Below, piece after piece: positions 1 through 6,964 of a stretch of DNA of 15,627 bases. The first letter of the stretch is position 1; every line of letters begins with the position of its first letter. A program made the translations under genes and the position numbers. Below the pieces are notes generated by a model, which saw nothing but the letters and a program-made list of their open reading frames with translations, did no database searches and was not told the DNA's origin. The DNA is from UKL13-2 sp031368465 (GTDB lineage Bacteria; Pseudomonadota; Gammaproteobacteria; Burkholderiales; Usitatibacteraceae). The stretch is from assembly GCA_031368465.1 (NCBI GenBank), contig JANMNT010000316.1:1-15627 (forward strand). Direction: 5' to 3'.

Positions 1-123
1 GGATTTGCCACCTCTGCCAAGACCGTCCAGCAAACCGACGGTTTGAAGGAGGAAATTTCGGACGACGAAATTGAAAGGGCGATCGCGGAAATTCAAAAAG
101 CCATTAAAAACGTCGGCCGTTAA
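1..123 (+). CDS. C-terminal end of an unidentified protein (partial, 5' end outside window)
   Basis: Frame 1 is open from the first base to a TAA at 121-123 and gives a 40-residue C-terminus. The tail is charged and looks helical (SDDEIERAIAEIQKAIKN near its end), with no cysteine or metal motif. It ends 122 bp before rph. I do not recognise the family. Genes upstream of rph in proteobacteria vary (yicC, kinase/phosphatase genes), and this tail does not resemble the YicC C-terminus as I remember it. The open frame and same-strand position support a real gene end, but 41 codons alone could be chance. Confidence 0.45.
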   Translation, partial: GFATSAKTVQQTDGLKEEISDDEIERAIAEIQKAIKNVGR

Positions 124-141
124 CCCATGATGAAACAATCG

Positions 142-166
142 CGTCGGACAATCGGTTGCGCCGACG
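142..166. repeat. 6-bp inverted repeat with 13-nt loop in the rph upstream region
   Basis: CGTCGG at 142-147 is the exact complement of CCGACG at 161-166. It lies 19 bp past the stop of the upstream partial gene. No T-run follows, so it is not a convincing intrinsic terminator. It may be a weak transcript hairpin or chance. Confidence 0.25.
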
Positions 167-185
167 GATATGACGATCCGGCAGT

Positions 186-212
186 CGCCATCGACGCCAT
201 CGCCCCCATCGC
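186..212. repeat. Three tandem 9-bp units upstream of rph
   Basis: CGCCATCGA, CGCCATCGC and CCCCATCGC lie head to tail. Each differs from the next by one base. They end 33 bp before the rph ATG. No function is evident. The array could be replication slippage in a leader. Confidence 0.4.
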
Positions 213-245
213 ACATATTTCCATTTTTTGATAAATCACAAACTT

Positions 246-965
246 ATGCCACGTTCTTTTAATCGCACCGCCAACGACCTTCGCCCCGTTACCATCACCC
301 GTCACTACACCAAACACGCCGAAGGTGCGGTGTTAATCGCTGTCGGTGACACCAAGGTGCTGTGCACGGCGAGTGTCGAAGAGCGGGTGCCGCCGCACAA
401 AAAAAACTCCGGTGAAGGTTGGGTCACGGCTGAATACGGCATGTTGCCGCGTTCGACCAACACCCGTTCGGACCGCGAGGCCGCACGCGGCAAACAGACC
501 GGCCGCACACAGGAGATTCAACGGTTGATCGGCCGCAGTCTGCGCGCGGTGGTTGACCTGAAGAAGCTGGGCGAGCGACAAATTGTGCTCGACTGTGATG
601 TGATCCAGGCCGATGGCGGTACACGCTGTGCCGCGATCACCGGCGCGTTTGTCGCCTTGACCGATGCCGTGTCGGTGCTGATGAAAAAAGGCCTGCTCAA
701 GGAAACGCCGATTCGCGATTCAGTCGCGGCGGTTTCAGTCGGCCTGCACGGCGAGAGTGTGTTGCTCGATCTTGATTACAGCGAGGACTCAACCTGCGAG
801 ACCGACATGAACGTGGTCATGACCGGTGCCGGTACGTTTATCGAAATTCAGGGAACCGCCGAGGGTGTGCCGTTCACCCGCGCGCAGTCGGACCAACTGC
901 TGGCACTGGCCGAAGCCGGTATCAGCCGCTTGATCGGCGCACAAAAGGCGGCGCTCGCCGGCTGA
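246..965 (+). CDS. rph: Ribonuclease PH
   Basis: A phosphorolytic 3'-to-5' exoribonuclease that trims tRNA precursors using inorganic phosphate and releases nucleoside diphosphates; it works as a cytosolic ring hexamer. The 239-residue product matches the usual length of about 238. Family hallmarks are present in order: LRPVTITRHYTKHAEG near residue 12, GDTKVLCTASVEE at 34-46, EYGMLPRSTNTR at 63-74, the arginine-rich phosphate-site stretch around R87, GGTRCAAITGAF at 124-135, and the acidic segment with D177, D181 and D187. I chose the ATG at 246 because it gives the conventional N-terminus; a TTG at 228 in frame would add six unconserved residues. No strong Shine-Dalgarno is visible. The usual partner rdgB is not downstream; a GNAT gene follows instead. 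Confidence 0.97.
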   Translation: MPRSFNRTANDLRPVTITRHYTKHAEGAVLIAVGDTKVLCTASVEERVPPHKKNSGEGWVTAEYGMLPRSTNTRSDREAARGKQTGRTQEIQRLIGRSLRAVVDLKKLGERQIVLDCDVIQADGGTRCAAITGAFVALTDAVSVLMKKGLLKETPIRDSVAAVSVGLHGESVLLDLDYSEDSTCETDMNVVMTGAGTFIEIQGTAEGVPFTRAQSDQLLALAEAGISRLIGAQKAALAG

Positions 966-970
966 CGGAT

Positions 971-1045
971 ATGCCTGCAGCACGTGCCAACGCGTACCAA
1001 CACGCACCAGAGCGTGCCAATGCCGGCACGGTGACGCGTCGATGA
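971..1045 (+). CDS. Possible 24-residue mini-ORF coupled to the GNAT gene
   Basis: ATG at 971 opens five bases after the rph stop and runs 24 codons to a TGA at 1043-1045, which overlaps the GNAT ATG at 1042 as ATGA. The peptide is Ala/Arg/Asn-rich and is encoded largely by the decamer repeat at 981-1020. There is no clear ribosome-binding site and no homology I recognise. It could couple translation from rph to the GNAT gene, whose own start lacks an obvious Shine-Dalgarno, or it could be coincidence. Confidence 0.2.
   Translation: MPAARANAYQHAPERANAGTVTRR
981..1020. repeat. Four degenerate tandem 10-bp units
   Basis: The units are CACGTGCCAA, CGCGTACCAA, CACGCACCAG and AGCGTGCCAA. Each retains a (G/C)CG or ACG core followed by a CCA trinucleotide. 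The spacing equals about one helical turn. It lies in the 76-bp rph-GNAT gap. The function is unknown; it may be slippage-derived or a protein-binding array. Confidence 0.5.
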
Positions 1046-1641
1046 ATGCCGTGATTCCATCCGACCGACCGCAGCTGGCGTGCTTCGATGGTTATGCGCT
1101 GGTTGTGCTGTGGGTTGATGATATCCCCGCGCTGCAAACTTTTTACGACGCCAATCCCGGTTACAGCCGGCTGGTGATGGGACGTGATCCGCATCCAACC
1201 GAGGCATTCGACGATTTTCACGACTTGCCGCCGCCTGAATTCCCGATGAACAAAAAATTGATGATCGGGCTTGTTGACACTGACCGTCATTTGATCGGTG
1301 TGGCTGACATTGTTTCGGATTTGTTTGCCAAAGACGTCTGGCATATCGGCTTTTTTATGATTGCCGAATCACGCCACGGCAGCGGCATCGGCGGGTATTT
1401 TTATCAGGTGCTTGAACACTGGATGCAACAGCAGGGCGCACGCTGGCTGCGACTCGGGGTGGTGTCCGGCAACCGGCGTGGCGAAATGTTTTGGCGGCGC
1501 TGCGGCTATGAGCAGGTGCGAACGCGTGACAACTATGCACTCGGCGACCTGCGTCATACGCTGTTGGTGATGGCCAAGCCACTCGGTACAAACACGCTCG
1601 TCACGTATCTCGAACGCGTGGCGCGCGACCGGCCGGAATAG
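1042..1641 (+). CDS. GNAT-family N-acetyltransferase
   Basis: Predicted acetyl-CoA-dependent acetyltransferase of 199 residues; the substrate is unknown. The central strand WHIGFFMIAESRHGSGIGG (about 100-118) carries the acetyl-CoA pyrophosphate loop (R/Q-x-x-G-x-G), followed by a long helix. VVSGNRRGEMFWRRCGYEQV (about 140-159) is the typical GNAT motif B with the terminal CGY/GF turn. About 60 N-terminal residues precede the core, and the stretch around 52-66 is acidic and proline-rich. The ATG at 1042 is the first sensible start; no clear ribosome-binding site precedes it, and a mini-ORF ends over it. The gene shares the strand of rph, 76 bp away, and converges on the DUF3047 gene with a 17-bp gap. 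The GNAT assignment is firm; the substrate cannot be read from sequence. Confidence 0.88.
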   Translation: MNAVIPSDRPQLACFDGYALVVLWVDDIPALQTFYDANPGYSRLVMGRDPHPTEAFDDFHDLPPPEFPMNKKLMIGLVDTDRHLIGVADIVSDLFAKDVWHIGFFMIAESRHGSGIGGYFYQVLEHWMQQQGARWLRLGVVSGNRRGEMFWRRCGYEQVRTRDNYALGDLRHTLLVMAKPLGTNTLVTYLERVARDRPE

Positions 1642-1658
1642 TTGTGGCGCCCGCGCGG

Positions 1659-2408
1659 CTACTTTGCCGGCGCCTTAAAAACAAAATCGCCGAACCAGGT
1701 GGTGACTTTTTCGTCGGTCTGGTCCGAGTCGTTGCCAATGGCAACACCGATAACGCGCGGCGGCTCAATACCAAACGCCGCGCGGAAATCTGCGGCGACA
1801 TCGCGTGTTTCGTTCATCCATTGATTGACGTGTGTATTGCCGGATTGCAGCACAATCTTGCGGACCCGGTTGGTGTACGGACTCCAGCGGTTGTAACCAA
1901 TGGCCGACTTGTTGTCCCATACATAACAAATCGCCGCGGTGGGCACATCGTCACCGGCGACCATACGCGCGAGCCGGATTTTGGTGCGGTCGGTGAACGA
2001 CAGGCTGGCAAGCGGCACATCAAAAAACACGTAAACCCGCGCCGCATAGTCATCACCCAGTTTGGTATTGATGTCGGCCTTGTCGAGCACCCGGTTGACC
2101 TTCCACCGCCACGACATCAGCGGGGTGTTTGCGGTATCAACAACAAACGGCAAGCCAATGCTGCCCGCTGAATTATCGGATTCGACTTTCAGCACGGTTG
2201 TTCCCGCGTCATCGACCAGTGAAAATATGTTGGGTCGAACCTTTGGGATAGTCAGACGCCGATAGCCGGGGTCGAGTGGTCCGCCGACTGTTAATGATGA
2301 AAACGGCGTTGGCGGTGGCGCGGAAGGCGGGGCAGCCGGCACGGCGAAAACACCGGTCAGGCCGGACATGAGAACAATGGCAAACGCGCGGATAAACAAG
2401 CGCGTCAT
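1659..2408 (-). CDS. Exported DUF3047 family protein
   Basis: A 249-residue protein with an N-terminal signal peptide: basic MTRLFIR, hydrophobic AFAIVLMSGLTGVFA, likely cleavage near residues 22-26. A proline-rich linker (PAAPPSAPPPTP) follows. The mature part has the features I associate with DUF3047: SLVDDAGTTVLKVES, PLMSWRWKVNRVLDKAD, DDYAARVYVFFD, the YVWDNK segment, and a C-terminal IGVAIGNDSDQT stretch ending in FGDFVF. The function is unknown; the architecture suggests a periplasmic beta-rich domain. Its ATG overlaps the TGA of the upstream glycosyltransferase gene as ATGA (2405-2408), so it is translationally coupled and is the last gene of the arsS-led operon. Confidence 0.85.
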   Translation of the reverse strand: MTRLFIRAFAIVLMSGLTGVFAVPAAPPSAPPPTPFSSLTVGGPLDPGYRRLTIPKVRPNIFSLVDDAGTTVLKVESDNSAGSIGLPFVVDTANTPLMSWRWKVNRVLDKADINTKLGDDYAARVYVFFDVPLASLSFTDRTKIRLARMVAGDDVPTAAICYVWDNKSAIGYNRWSPYTNRVRKIVLQSGNTHVNQWMNETRDVAADFRAAFGIEPPRVIGVAIGNDSDQTDEKVTTWFGDFVFKAPAK

Positions 2409-3040
2409 GTCGGCCAGAAAAATTCCAAGGGTGGTTTGAGTGTTTGCAGCCGCGGCAAATCAGCCGGCAGATCAACGTCCCACAGCGTGGCGGTCTCATG
2501 CCAGCTGAGTCCGGCTTTTGTCAGCGCCGTGCGCTGCTGTGCCATCACCTTGTCGGTGCCCCATTCAATGTGATCAAACATGGTCGGCGCGGTGCGTCTG
2601 GCACCGATCAAGACATAGCCGCCGTCTTCAGCCGGCGTCAAAACACAATCGTGGCTGCGCAGTTGCGCGGCGGTGTCCAGCAGATGTTTTTTGCTGAACG
2701 CCGGGCAATCGGCACCCACCAGCAAAACCTGCGGCCATTCGGCAAGTGCTTCGTCAAGGCTGTGCAGCATACGAACGCCAAGATTATCGACGGTCAGTTG
2801 GTTGGCCAACGCGATTTCAAAGTCTTCCGCGCAATCCTCAAAAAATTGATGTTCAGCGTCAGGCGCGCAACACAACACAACGTCAAACGAGGTTGATGCC
2901 GCACAGGTGATCACGCGTTCGACCAGCGCGGTGTGCAACATCGCCGCGCCTTCTGCGCCGATCGCCGGAATCAGTCGTGTCTTGACCGCGCCGGGTTGCG
3001 GGGCTTTGGCAAAAATCAGAATAGCCGTATCAGCGTCCAT
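2405..3040 (-). CDS. TIGR04282/DUF2064-type glycosyltransferase (transferase 1, rSAM/selenodomain-associated)
   Basis: A 211-residue GT-A-fold protein of the family named for co-occurrence with radical-SAM/selenodomain proteins. Visible motifs are ILIFAKAPQPGAVKTRL at 7-23 (the nucleotide-sugar or nucleotidyltransferase-like loop), VGADCP at 108-113 with the putative metal-binding D111, TPAEDGGYVLIGAR at 135-148, WGTDKV near 160, and LWDVDLPADL at 186-195. The ATG at 3040 gives the canonical MDADTAILIF start. An upstream in-frame start at 3088 would add 16 unconserved residues inside the neighbouring gene. It overlaps the TIGR04283 gene by 11 bp and the DUF3047 gene by 4 bp. The donor and acceptor are unknown; in this operon a role in adding or modifying the sugar of an organoarsenical is an inference. 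Confidence 0.88.
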   Translation of the reverse strand: MDADTAILIFAKAPQPGAVKTRLIPAIGAEGAAMLHTALVERVITCAASTSFDVVLCCAPDAEHQFFEDCAEDFEIALANQLTVDNLGVRMLHSLDEALAEWPQVLLVGADCPAFSKKHLLDTAAQLRSHDCVLTPAEDGGYVLIGARRTAPTMFDHIEWGTDKVMAQQRTALTKAGLSWHETATLWDVDLPADLPRLQTLKPPLEFFWPT

Positions 3041-3707
3041 AGTATTGCCGGTGAAGCTTGACGGGCGGCGTGCCAAAAAAATACGCAAGGCGGATATGCC
3101 ACATGGTCAGGATGGTGCGCCACACGCCGTATTTTTCCCAGCGCCGTCCGGAGGTGATGATGTTGTGGTTGATAAGTACCGGGGCGGAAATTTTGCGCAG
3201 ACGGGACGTGATCTCGACGTCTTCCATCAACGGCTGCGCGGGGAAGCCGTCCACCTGTGTGAACCGTGTGCGCGACATAAATATGCCCTGGTCGCCGGTC
3301 GCCACGCCGCTCAGGCGCGAACGATGGTTCATGAACCACGCGATCACCGGCAGCATGACGTGTGTGCCGGCAATGCCGACAGTGAAATGTCCCCAGCCTG
3401 CATCGCCAGCCAGTGCCGCTGCGATCAAAAAATCTGCATCTTCGGGCAGCAGCGAGTCGGCGTGCAAAAAAAGCAGGGTGCTGTGTGTGGCGACCGCCGC
3501 ACCGGCGTTCATTTGTGTGGCGCGGCCTTTGTCGCTTGCAATCACCGCGTCACAATGCGGCGCCGCGAGCGCAAGCGTGTTGTCGCTGCTGCCGCCATCG
3601 ACGACAATCACTTCAACGCCGCGTGAACGCATCGGCTGTAGTGGTGACAACGTTGCGACGATGTTGGTGGCTTCGTTGAGGACGGGAATGATGATTGACA
3701 GGGCCAT
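3030..3707 (-). CDS. TIGR04283-type family 2 glycosyltransferase (transferase 2, rSAM/selenodomain-associated)
   Basis: A 225-residue GT2-fold transferase. The N-terminus SIIIPVLNEATNI is the GT2 nucleotide-binding start, followed by VVDGGSSDNT at 36-44, KGRATQMNAGAA at 60-71, LFLHADSLLP at 79-88 (the DXD-equivalent HAD), GDQGIFMSR at 138-146, and MEDVEITSRLRK at 161-172 carrying the likely catalytic base region. The tail SGRRWEKYGVWRTIL is characteristic of the TIGR04283 branch. No membrane anchor is predicted apart from a mildly hydrophobic stretch near 200-212. It starts 106 bp after the DUF547 gene stop, the largest gap in the downstream half of the operon, and its end overlaps the next gene by 11 bp. 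The substrate is unknown. Confidence 0.9.
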   Translation of the reverse strand: MALSIIIPVLNEATNIVATLSPLQPMRSRGVEVIVVDGGSSDNTLALAAPHCDAVIASDKGRATQMNAGAAVATHSTLLFLHADSLLPEDADFLIAAALAGDAGWGHFTVGIAGTHVMLPVIAWFMNHRSRLSGVATGDQGIFMSRTRFTQVDGFPAQPLMEDVEITSRLRKISAPVLINHNIITSGRRWEKYGVWRTILTMWHIRLAYFFGTPPVKLHRQYYGR

Positions 3708-3785
3708 ACAACATTCTAGTCACGGTCTTTGCGGCCATGCCAATGTTGAAACACAAGGCGGCGCGGGCATCTTCAGTCGTTTTTT

Positions 3786-3820
3786 GCCGAAAACACCCGC
3801 CAAATGGCGACTTTTATTTC
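3786..3820 (-). repeat. 35-bp 3'-flank repeat, copy A (end of the DUF547 gene)
   Basis: This segment covers the stop codon and the first 28 bases downstream of the DUF547 gene. It matches the segment at the end of arsS (8050-8084) at 26 of 35 positions, including the shared blocks GAAAAC, CCCGCCAA and CGACTTT (plus-strand reading). In this copy CGCCAAATGGCG (3798-3809) is palindromic and could form a 4-5 bp hairpin in the transcript, followed on the minus strand by GGGTGTTTTC. That is too weak for a confident terminator. Confidence 0.45.
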
Positions 3821-4641
3821 TTGTCGTTGATCGACCAGTCGTAGTCGAGATGGCCGATACCGGCTTTGCCCTCGGCGATTTTTTGTTGGTCGGCCGGGTT
3901 ATCGGCCAGCAGCTTTGCGTAGCGCGCAAAATAGTCTTCACGTGATTTGATCGCCGGCGTTTTGCCGTCGAAGCCGGTGAGGCCCTTTTCCCAGTCCTCG
4001 GCAAACCACTTGAATATCATCGACACCTCGAGTTTGCCGTTGGCGTAACGGTTGCGTGAGCGATCGGAGAGAAAACGCACCGCCTGCTCTTCGAGTTGTT
4101 TATCGAGCCGCTCGGCGACAAACGCTTCTTCGCGTATCGCCGGGCAACCGATGGATGCGCAATTGACGGCGTAGTGCACACGCGGTTCGTTGTAGGCACC
4201 GGACGCGCGCAGCGTATCGTGTTCGATGCGGTCGAGCGAAAAGTCCTGACCCAACAGCTTGATGAATTTGCGTTTCCAGCGATTGTCAAACGTGCCACCG
4301 ATATCCTTGATCGACTTGACCGGATAGTTCTGCAGCATCAACTCAAGCGTGAAGCCGTTGTAAGCATTGATCAAGAACGCCATACGCTGCGGTTTCGACC
4401 AGCTGTTGAAATCACTCTCGCGCACCGCGGACAAGCCGCCAAGATAACTTTGCAACGTGGCGCGATCCTTTTGCAATTCGGCATAACGTACCTGTGACGC
4501 CTTGCCGCCATCGACCACCACCACGTGTTTTTTAAGCAGCGTGGTGAAGCCGGCGTGGGAATGATCAAACGCCTGTGCGCCGACCAGACCCGATACACAC
4601 GCCAACCAAATGGCGCTGAAGGTAATCCATAGTCGTTTCAT
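3814..4641 (-). CDS. Secreted DUF547 domain protein
   Basis: A 275-residue protein with a signal peptide (MKRLWITFSAIWLACVSGLV, probable cleavage after the AQA near residue 24). The DUF547 core is clear: WSKPQRMAFLINAYNGFTLEL around 82-102, LDRIEHDTLRAS around 140-151, and RVHYAVNCASIGCPAIREEAF around 156-176 with the conserved His and two Cys, then LDKQLEEQAVRFL. The biochemical function of DUF547 is not established; conserved His/Cys residues hint at a papain-like or metal-linked site. I chose the ATG at 4641 because it starts the signal peptide and has GGGGGCG just upstream; the longer frame adds 33 Arg-rich residues. It follows the flavoprotein gene by 13 bp. DUF547 proteins recur beside arsS-type genes. 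Confidence 0.9.
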   Translation of the reverse strand: MKRLWITFSAIWLACVSGLVGAQAFDHSHAGFTTLLKKHVVVVDGGKASQVRYAELQKDRATLQSYLGGLSAVRESDFNSWSKPQRMAFLINAYNGFTLELMLQNYPVKSIKDIGGTFDNRWKRKFIKLLGQDFSLDRIEHDTLRASGAYNEPRVHYAVNCASIGCPAIREEAFVAERLDKQLEEQAVRFLSDRSRNRYANGKLEVSMIFKWFAEDWEKGLTGFDGKTPAIKSREDYFARYAKLLADNPADQQKIAEGKAGIGHLDYDWSINDKK

Positions 4642-4654
4642 ATCGCCCCCGAAA

Positions 4655-6883
4655 TCAATGATGTGCCGCTTGTTTTGGATACGCCGGCGTGTTGTCCGGC
4701 GAAACCACCAGCGCCACCACACTCGACAGCAGTGTGCCAAAACTGCCCTCGCCGCGGGTCCAGTCGTTCAGCGCCTTGCCAACCGCCAGCTTGCCGACGG
4801 TGGCGGTCGAGCGTTTATAAACACCCGCGGCAAACTTGTTGGCCTCACCAAGCGTTGGATAGGTGTGGATCGTGGCAAGAATGCCCTCGAGACCAAACCC
4901 GTGTTTCATCGCTGCGACAAACTCGACCAGTAGATCACCGGCGTGCTCACCGACGATGGTTGCGCCCAAAATCTTGTCCGAACCTTTGGGTGTGATGACT
5001 TTGACAAAACCATGCGCCTCACCGTCGGCAATGGCGCGGTCCAGATCATCGATGCCGTAAACATGAACATCGTGTTCAATACCCTTCTCGCGCGCCTCTT
5101 GTTCATTCAAACCAACACGCGCCACTTCCGGGTCGGTAAAGGTCGCCCACGGCACCACCGAATAATCGACTTTGAATTTTTTGAATTTGCCGAATAACGC
5201 ATTGACCGCCGTGTACCACGCCATGTGTGCGGCGGTATGGGTGAATTGGTAGGGCCCGGCGACGTCACCACAGGCAAAAATGTTCGGGTAGATGGTCTCC
5301 AGATATTCGTTGGTTTCGACCACGCGTTTGGCCGGAATGCCCAGCTCTTCCAAGCCAAAACCGGTGGTGTTGGCGATGCGTCCAACCGCGCAAAGAATTT
5401 CGTCGAATGCAATGCGTTTGTCCTGACCTTCGTGTTCGACCACCAGATACTTTTCGCCATTCTCAACCACCACCTGTTTTGCTTTGTGGTTGACCAACAC
5501 CGAAACCCCTTCAGCTTCAAATTTTTGTTTGACAACCGCCGAGACTTCCACGTCCTCGCGGATCATGATGCGCGGCGCCATTTCAACCTGAGTGACTTGT
5601 GCACCAAAGCGGGCGAAACACTGCGTCAACTCACAGCCAATCGGTCCGCCGCCCAACACCACAAGTCGTTTTGGCAGTTTGCGGATGTTCCAGACGTTAT
5701 CGGATGTAAGAGGATTGATTTCCGCCAGGCCCGGGATCGGCGGCACAAACGGCCGCGCACCGGTGGCGATCACAATATTTTTGGTGGTCAATCGCTGCGT
5801 CGAGCCATCATCCTTTGTCACCTCGACTTCCCACGGCGACACAATTCTGGCGGTCCCCTTGACGCAATCAACACCCAGCCCGCTATAACGTTCGACCGAA
5901 TCGTGTGGTTCTATTTCATCCACCACACGCGAGACGCGTTCCATGACGTCGGCAAAATCCCAGGTGGCGGAGGCCGATGAAATGCCGAACTCCTTTGCGC
6001 GCGAAATGTGATTGAGCAGCTTGGCCGAACGGATCAATGCCTTGGACGGCACGCAGCCGGTATTCAAACAGTCGCCACCCATTTTGTGTTTCTCAATCAG
6101 CGTGACCTTGGCTTTCACCGCCGCGGCGATATAACTCGTCACCAATCCGGCCGAACCGGCGCCGATGACGACGACATTGCGATCAAAATGGGTCGGCTTT
6201 TTGTCGGCCCATTTGGCGTAGATTTTTTTCGCCTTGATGCCATCGAGTACTTTTTTGGCGACAATCGGAAACACGCCGAGCAATACAAACGCCAGCCCCA
6301 GCTGCCACGACAATTTAAATTGGCCCAGCTGGGTGCCGGCATAAACGTAAACAATGGTGCCGGCAAACATGCCGATCTGGCTGACCCAATAAAATGTCCA
6401 AGTGCGAATCTTGGTCAGGCCCATCGCCAGATTCACCAGGAAAAACGGCACGGCCGGTACCAGCCGCAGGGCAAATAAATAAAACGCGCCTTCCTTGGCG
6501 ACACCCTCGTTGAGCGACTTCAATTTATCGCCGTATTTGGATTGCACCCATTCGCCGAGCACAAAGCGCGAAATCAGAAAGGCGAGTGTTGCGCCGATAG
6601 TCGAGGCAAACGACACCACCACCACGCCGGTGGTGACACCAAACAGCGCGCCACCGACCAGCGTCAAAATGGCGGCGCCGGGCAACGATGAGGCGGCAAT
6701 AATGACGTAAACGGCAAAATAAATGGCAATGGTCAGCGCGGGGTTGGCCAGGTAATAGGCGTTGATGGCGGCCTGCTGTGACTTGAAATAGTCAAGGCTG
6801 AAAAATTTGCCGAGGTCGAAAATAAAAAACGCCGCAACCAGTGCGACAACGGCGAGCAATACGATCAGTTTGTTTTTTTTCAT
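4655..6883 (-). CDS. TVP38/TMEM64 membrane domain fused to a mercuric-reductase-like FAD/NAD(P) oxidoreductase
   Basis: A 742-residue fusion. Residues 1-220 are a TVP38/TMEM64 (SNARE-associated, DedA-like) membrane domain: a first membrane helix at 5-22, LPGAAILTLVGGALFG at 67-82, then FALRLVPAVPFFLVNLAMG at 137-155, with further hydrophobic spans to about 210. Residues 235-700 are a pyridine nucleotide-disulfide oxidoreductase: FAD loop VVVIGAGSAGL at 237-247, redox pair CLNTGC (C272, C277), NAD(P) loop VVLGGGPIGCE at 408-418, and FAD-binding ACGDVAGP at 537-544. The dimerisation domain carries IHTYPTLGE, where the usual active-site His of HPTxxE is Tyr (Y675). No N-terminal HMA domain and no C-terminal Cys pair are present, so true mercuric reductase activity is unlikely. 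The start has a good AAGGAAG site. It probably moves electrons at the inner membrane; the substrate is unknown. Confidence 0.93.
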   Translation of the reverse strand: MKKNKLIVLLAVVALVAAFFIFDLGKFFSLDYFKSQQAAINAYYLANPALTIAIYFAVYVIIAASSLPGAAILTLVGGALFGVTTGVVVVSFASTIGATLAFLISRFVLGEWVQSKYGDKLKSLNEGVAKEGAFYLFALRLVPAVPFFLVNLAMGLTKIRTWTFYWVSQIGMFAGTIVYVYAGTQLGQFKLSWQLGLAFVLLGVFPIVAKKVLDGIKAKKIYAKWADKKPTHFDRNVVVIGAGSAGLVTSYIAAAVKAKVTLIEKHKMGGDCLNTGCVPSKALIRSAKLLNHISRAKEFGISSASATWDFADVMERVSRVVDEIEPHDSVERYSGLGVDCVKGTARIVSPWEVEVTKDDGSTQRLTTKNIVIATGARPFVPPIPGLAEINPLTSDNVWNIRKLPKRLVVLGGGPIGCELTQCFARFGAQVTQVEMAPRIMIREDVEVSAVVKQKFEAEGVSVLVNHKAKQVVVENGEKYLVVEHEGQDKRIAFDEILCAVGRIANTTGFGLEELGIPAKRVVETNEYLETIYPNIFACGDVAGPYQFTHTAAHMAWYTAVNALFGKFKKFKVDYSVVPWATFTDPEVARVGLNEQEAREKGIEHDVHVYGIDDLDRAIADGEAHGFVKVITPKGSDKILGATIVGEHAGDLLVEFVAAMKHGFGLEGILATIHTYPTLGEANKFAAGVYKRSTATVGKLAVGKALNDWTRGEGSFGTLLSSVVALVVSPDNTPAYPKQAAHH

Positions 6884-6887
6884 GAAT

Positions 6888-6894
6888 CTTCCTT
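6888..6894 (-). promoter_or_regulatory. Ribosome-binding site of the TVP38-flavoprotein gene
   Basis: Minus-strand AAGGAAG ends four bases before the ATG at 6883. It decides the start, excluding the longer frame beginning at 6940. It is the clearest Shine-Dalgarno in the operon. Confidence 0.7.
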
Positions 6895-6964
6895 GAGTGC
6901 TTAATTTTAGTGTTGCAGGTTGGTCGCGCCGTGGCGACAAACATTACGTTATTGCCAATGCAGA

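Noticed and set aside
3798..3809. Intrinsic terminator after the DUF547 gene
   Set aside because: The palindrome has only a 4-5 bp stem and is followed by a broken T-stretch. The second repeat copy does not keep it.
2907..3945. Long plus-strand frames opposite the glycosyltransferase genes
   Set aside because: They are shadows of the TIGR04283/TIGR04282 genes, whose motifs are clear on the minus strand. They have no ribosome-binding site and no domain.
5225..5980. 251-codon plus-strand frame opposite the flavoprotein
   Set aside because: It is antisense to the intact oxidoreductase domain and has no recognisable motif.
4655..6883. Mercuric reductase (merA) call
   Set aside because: The flavin domain is similar, but the HMA domain and the C-terminal cysteine pair are missing, a membrane domain is fused, and there is no merR/T/P context.
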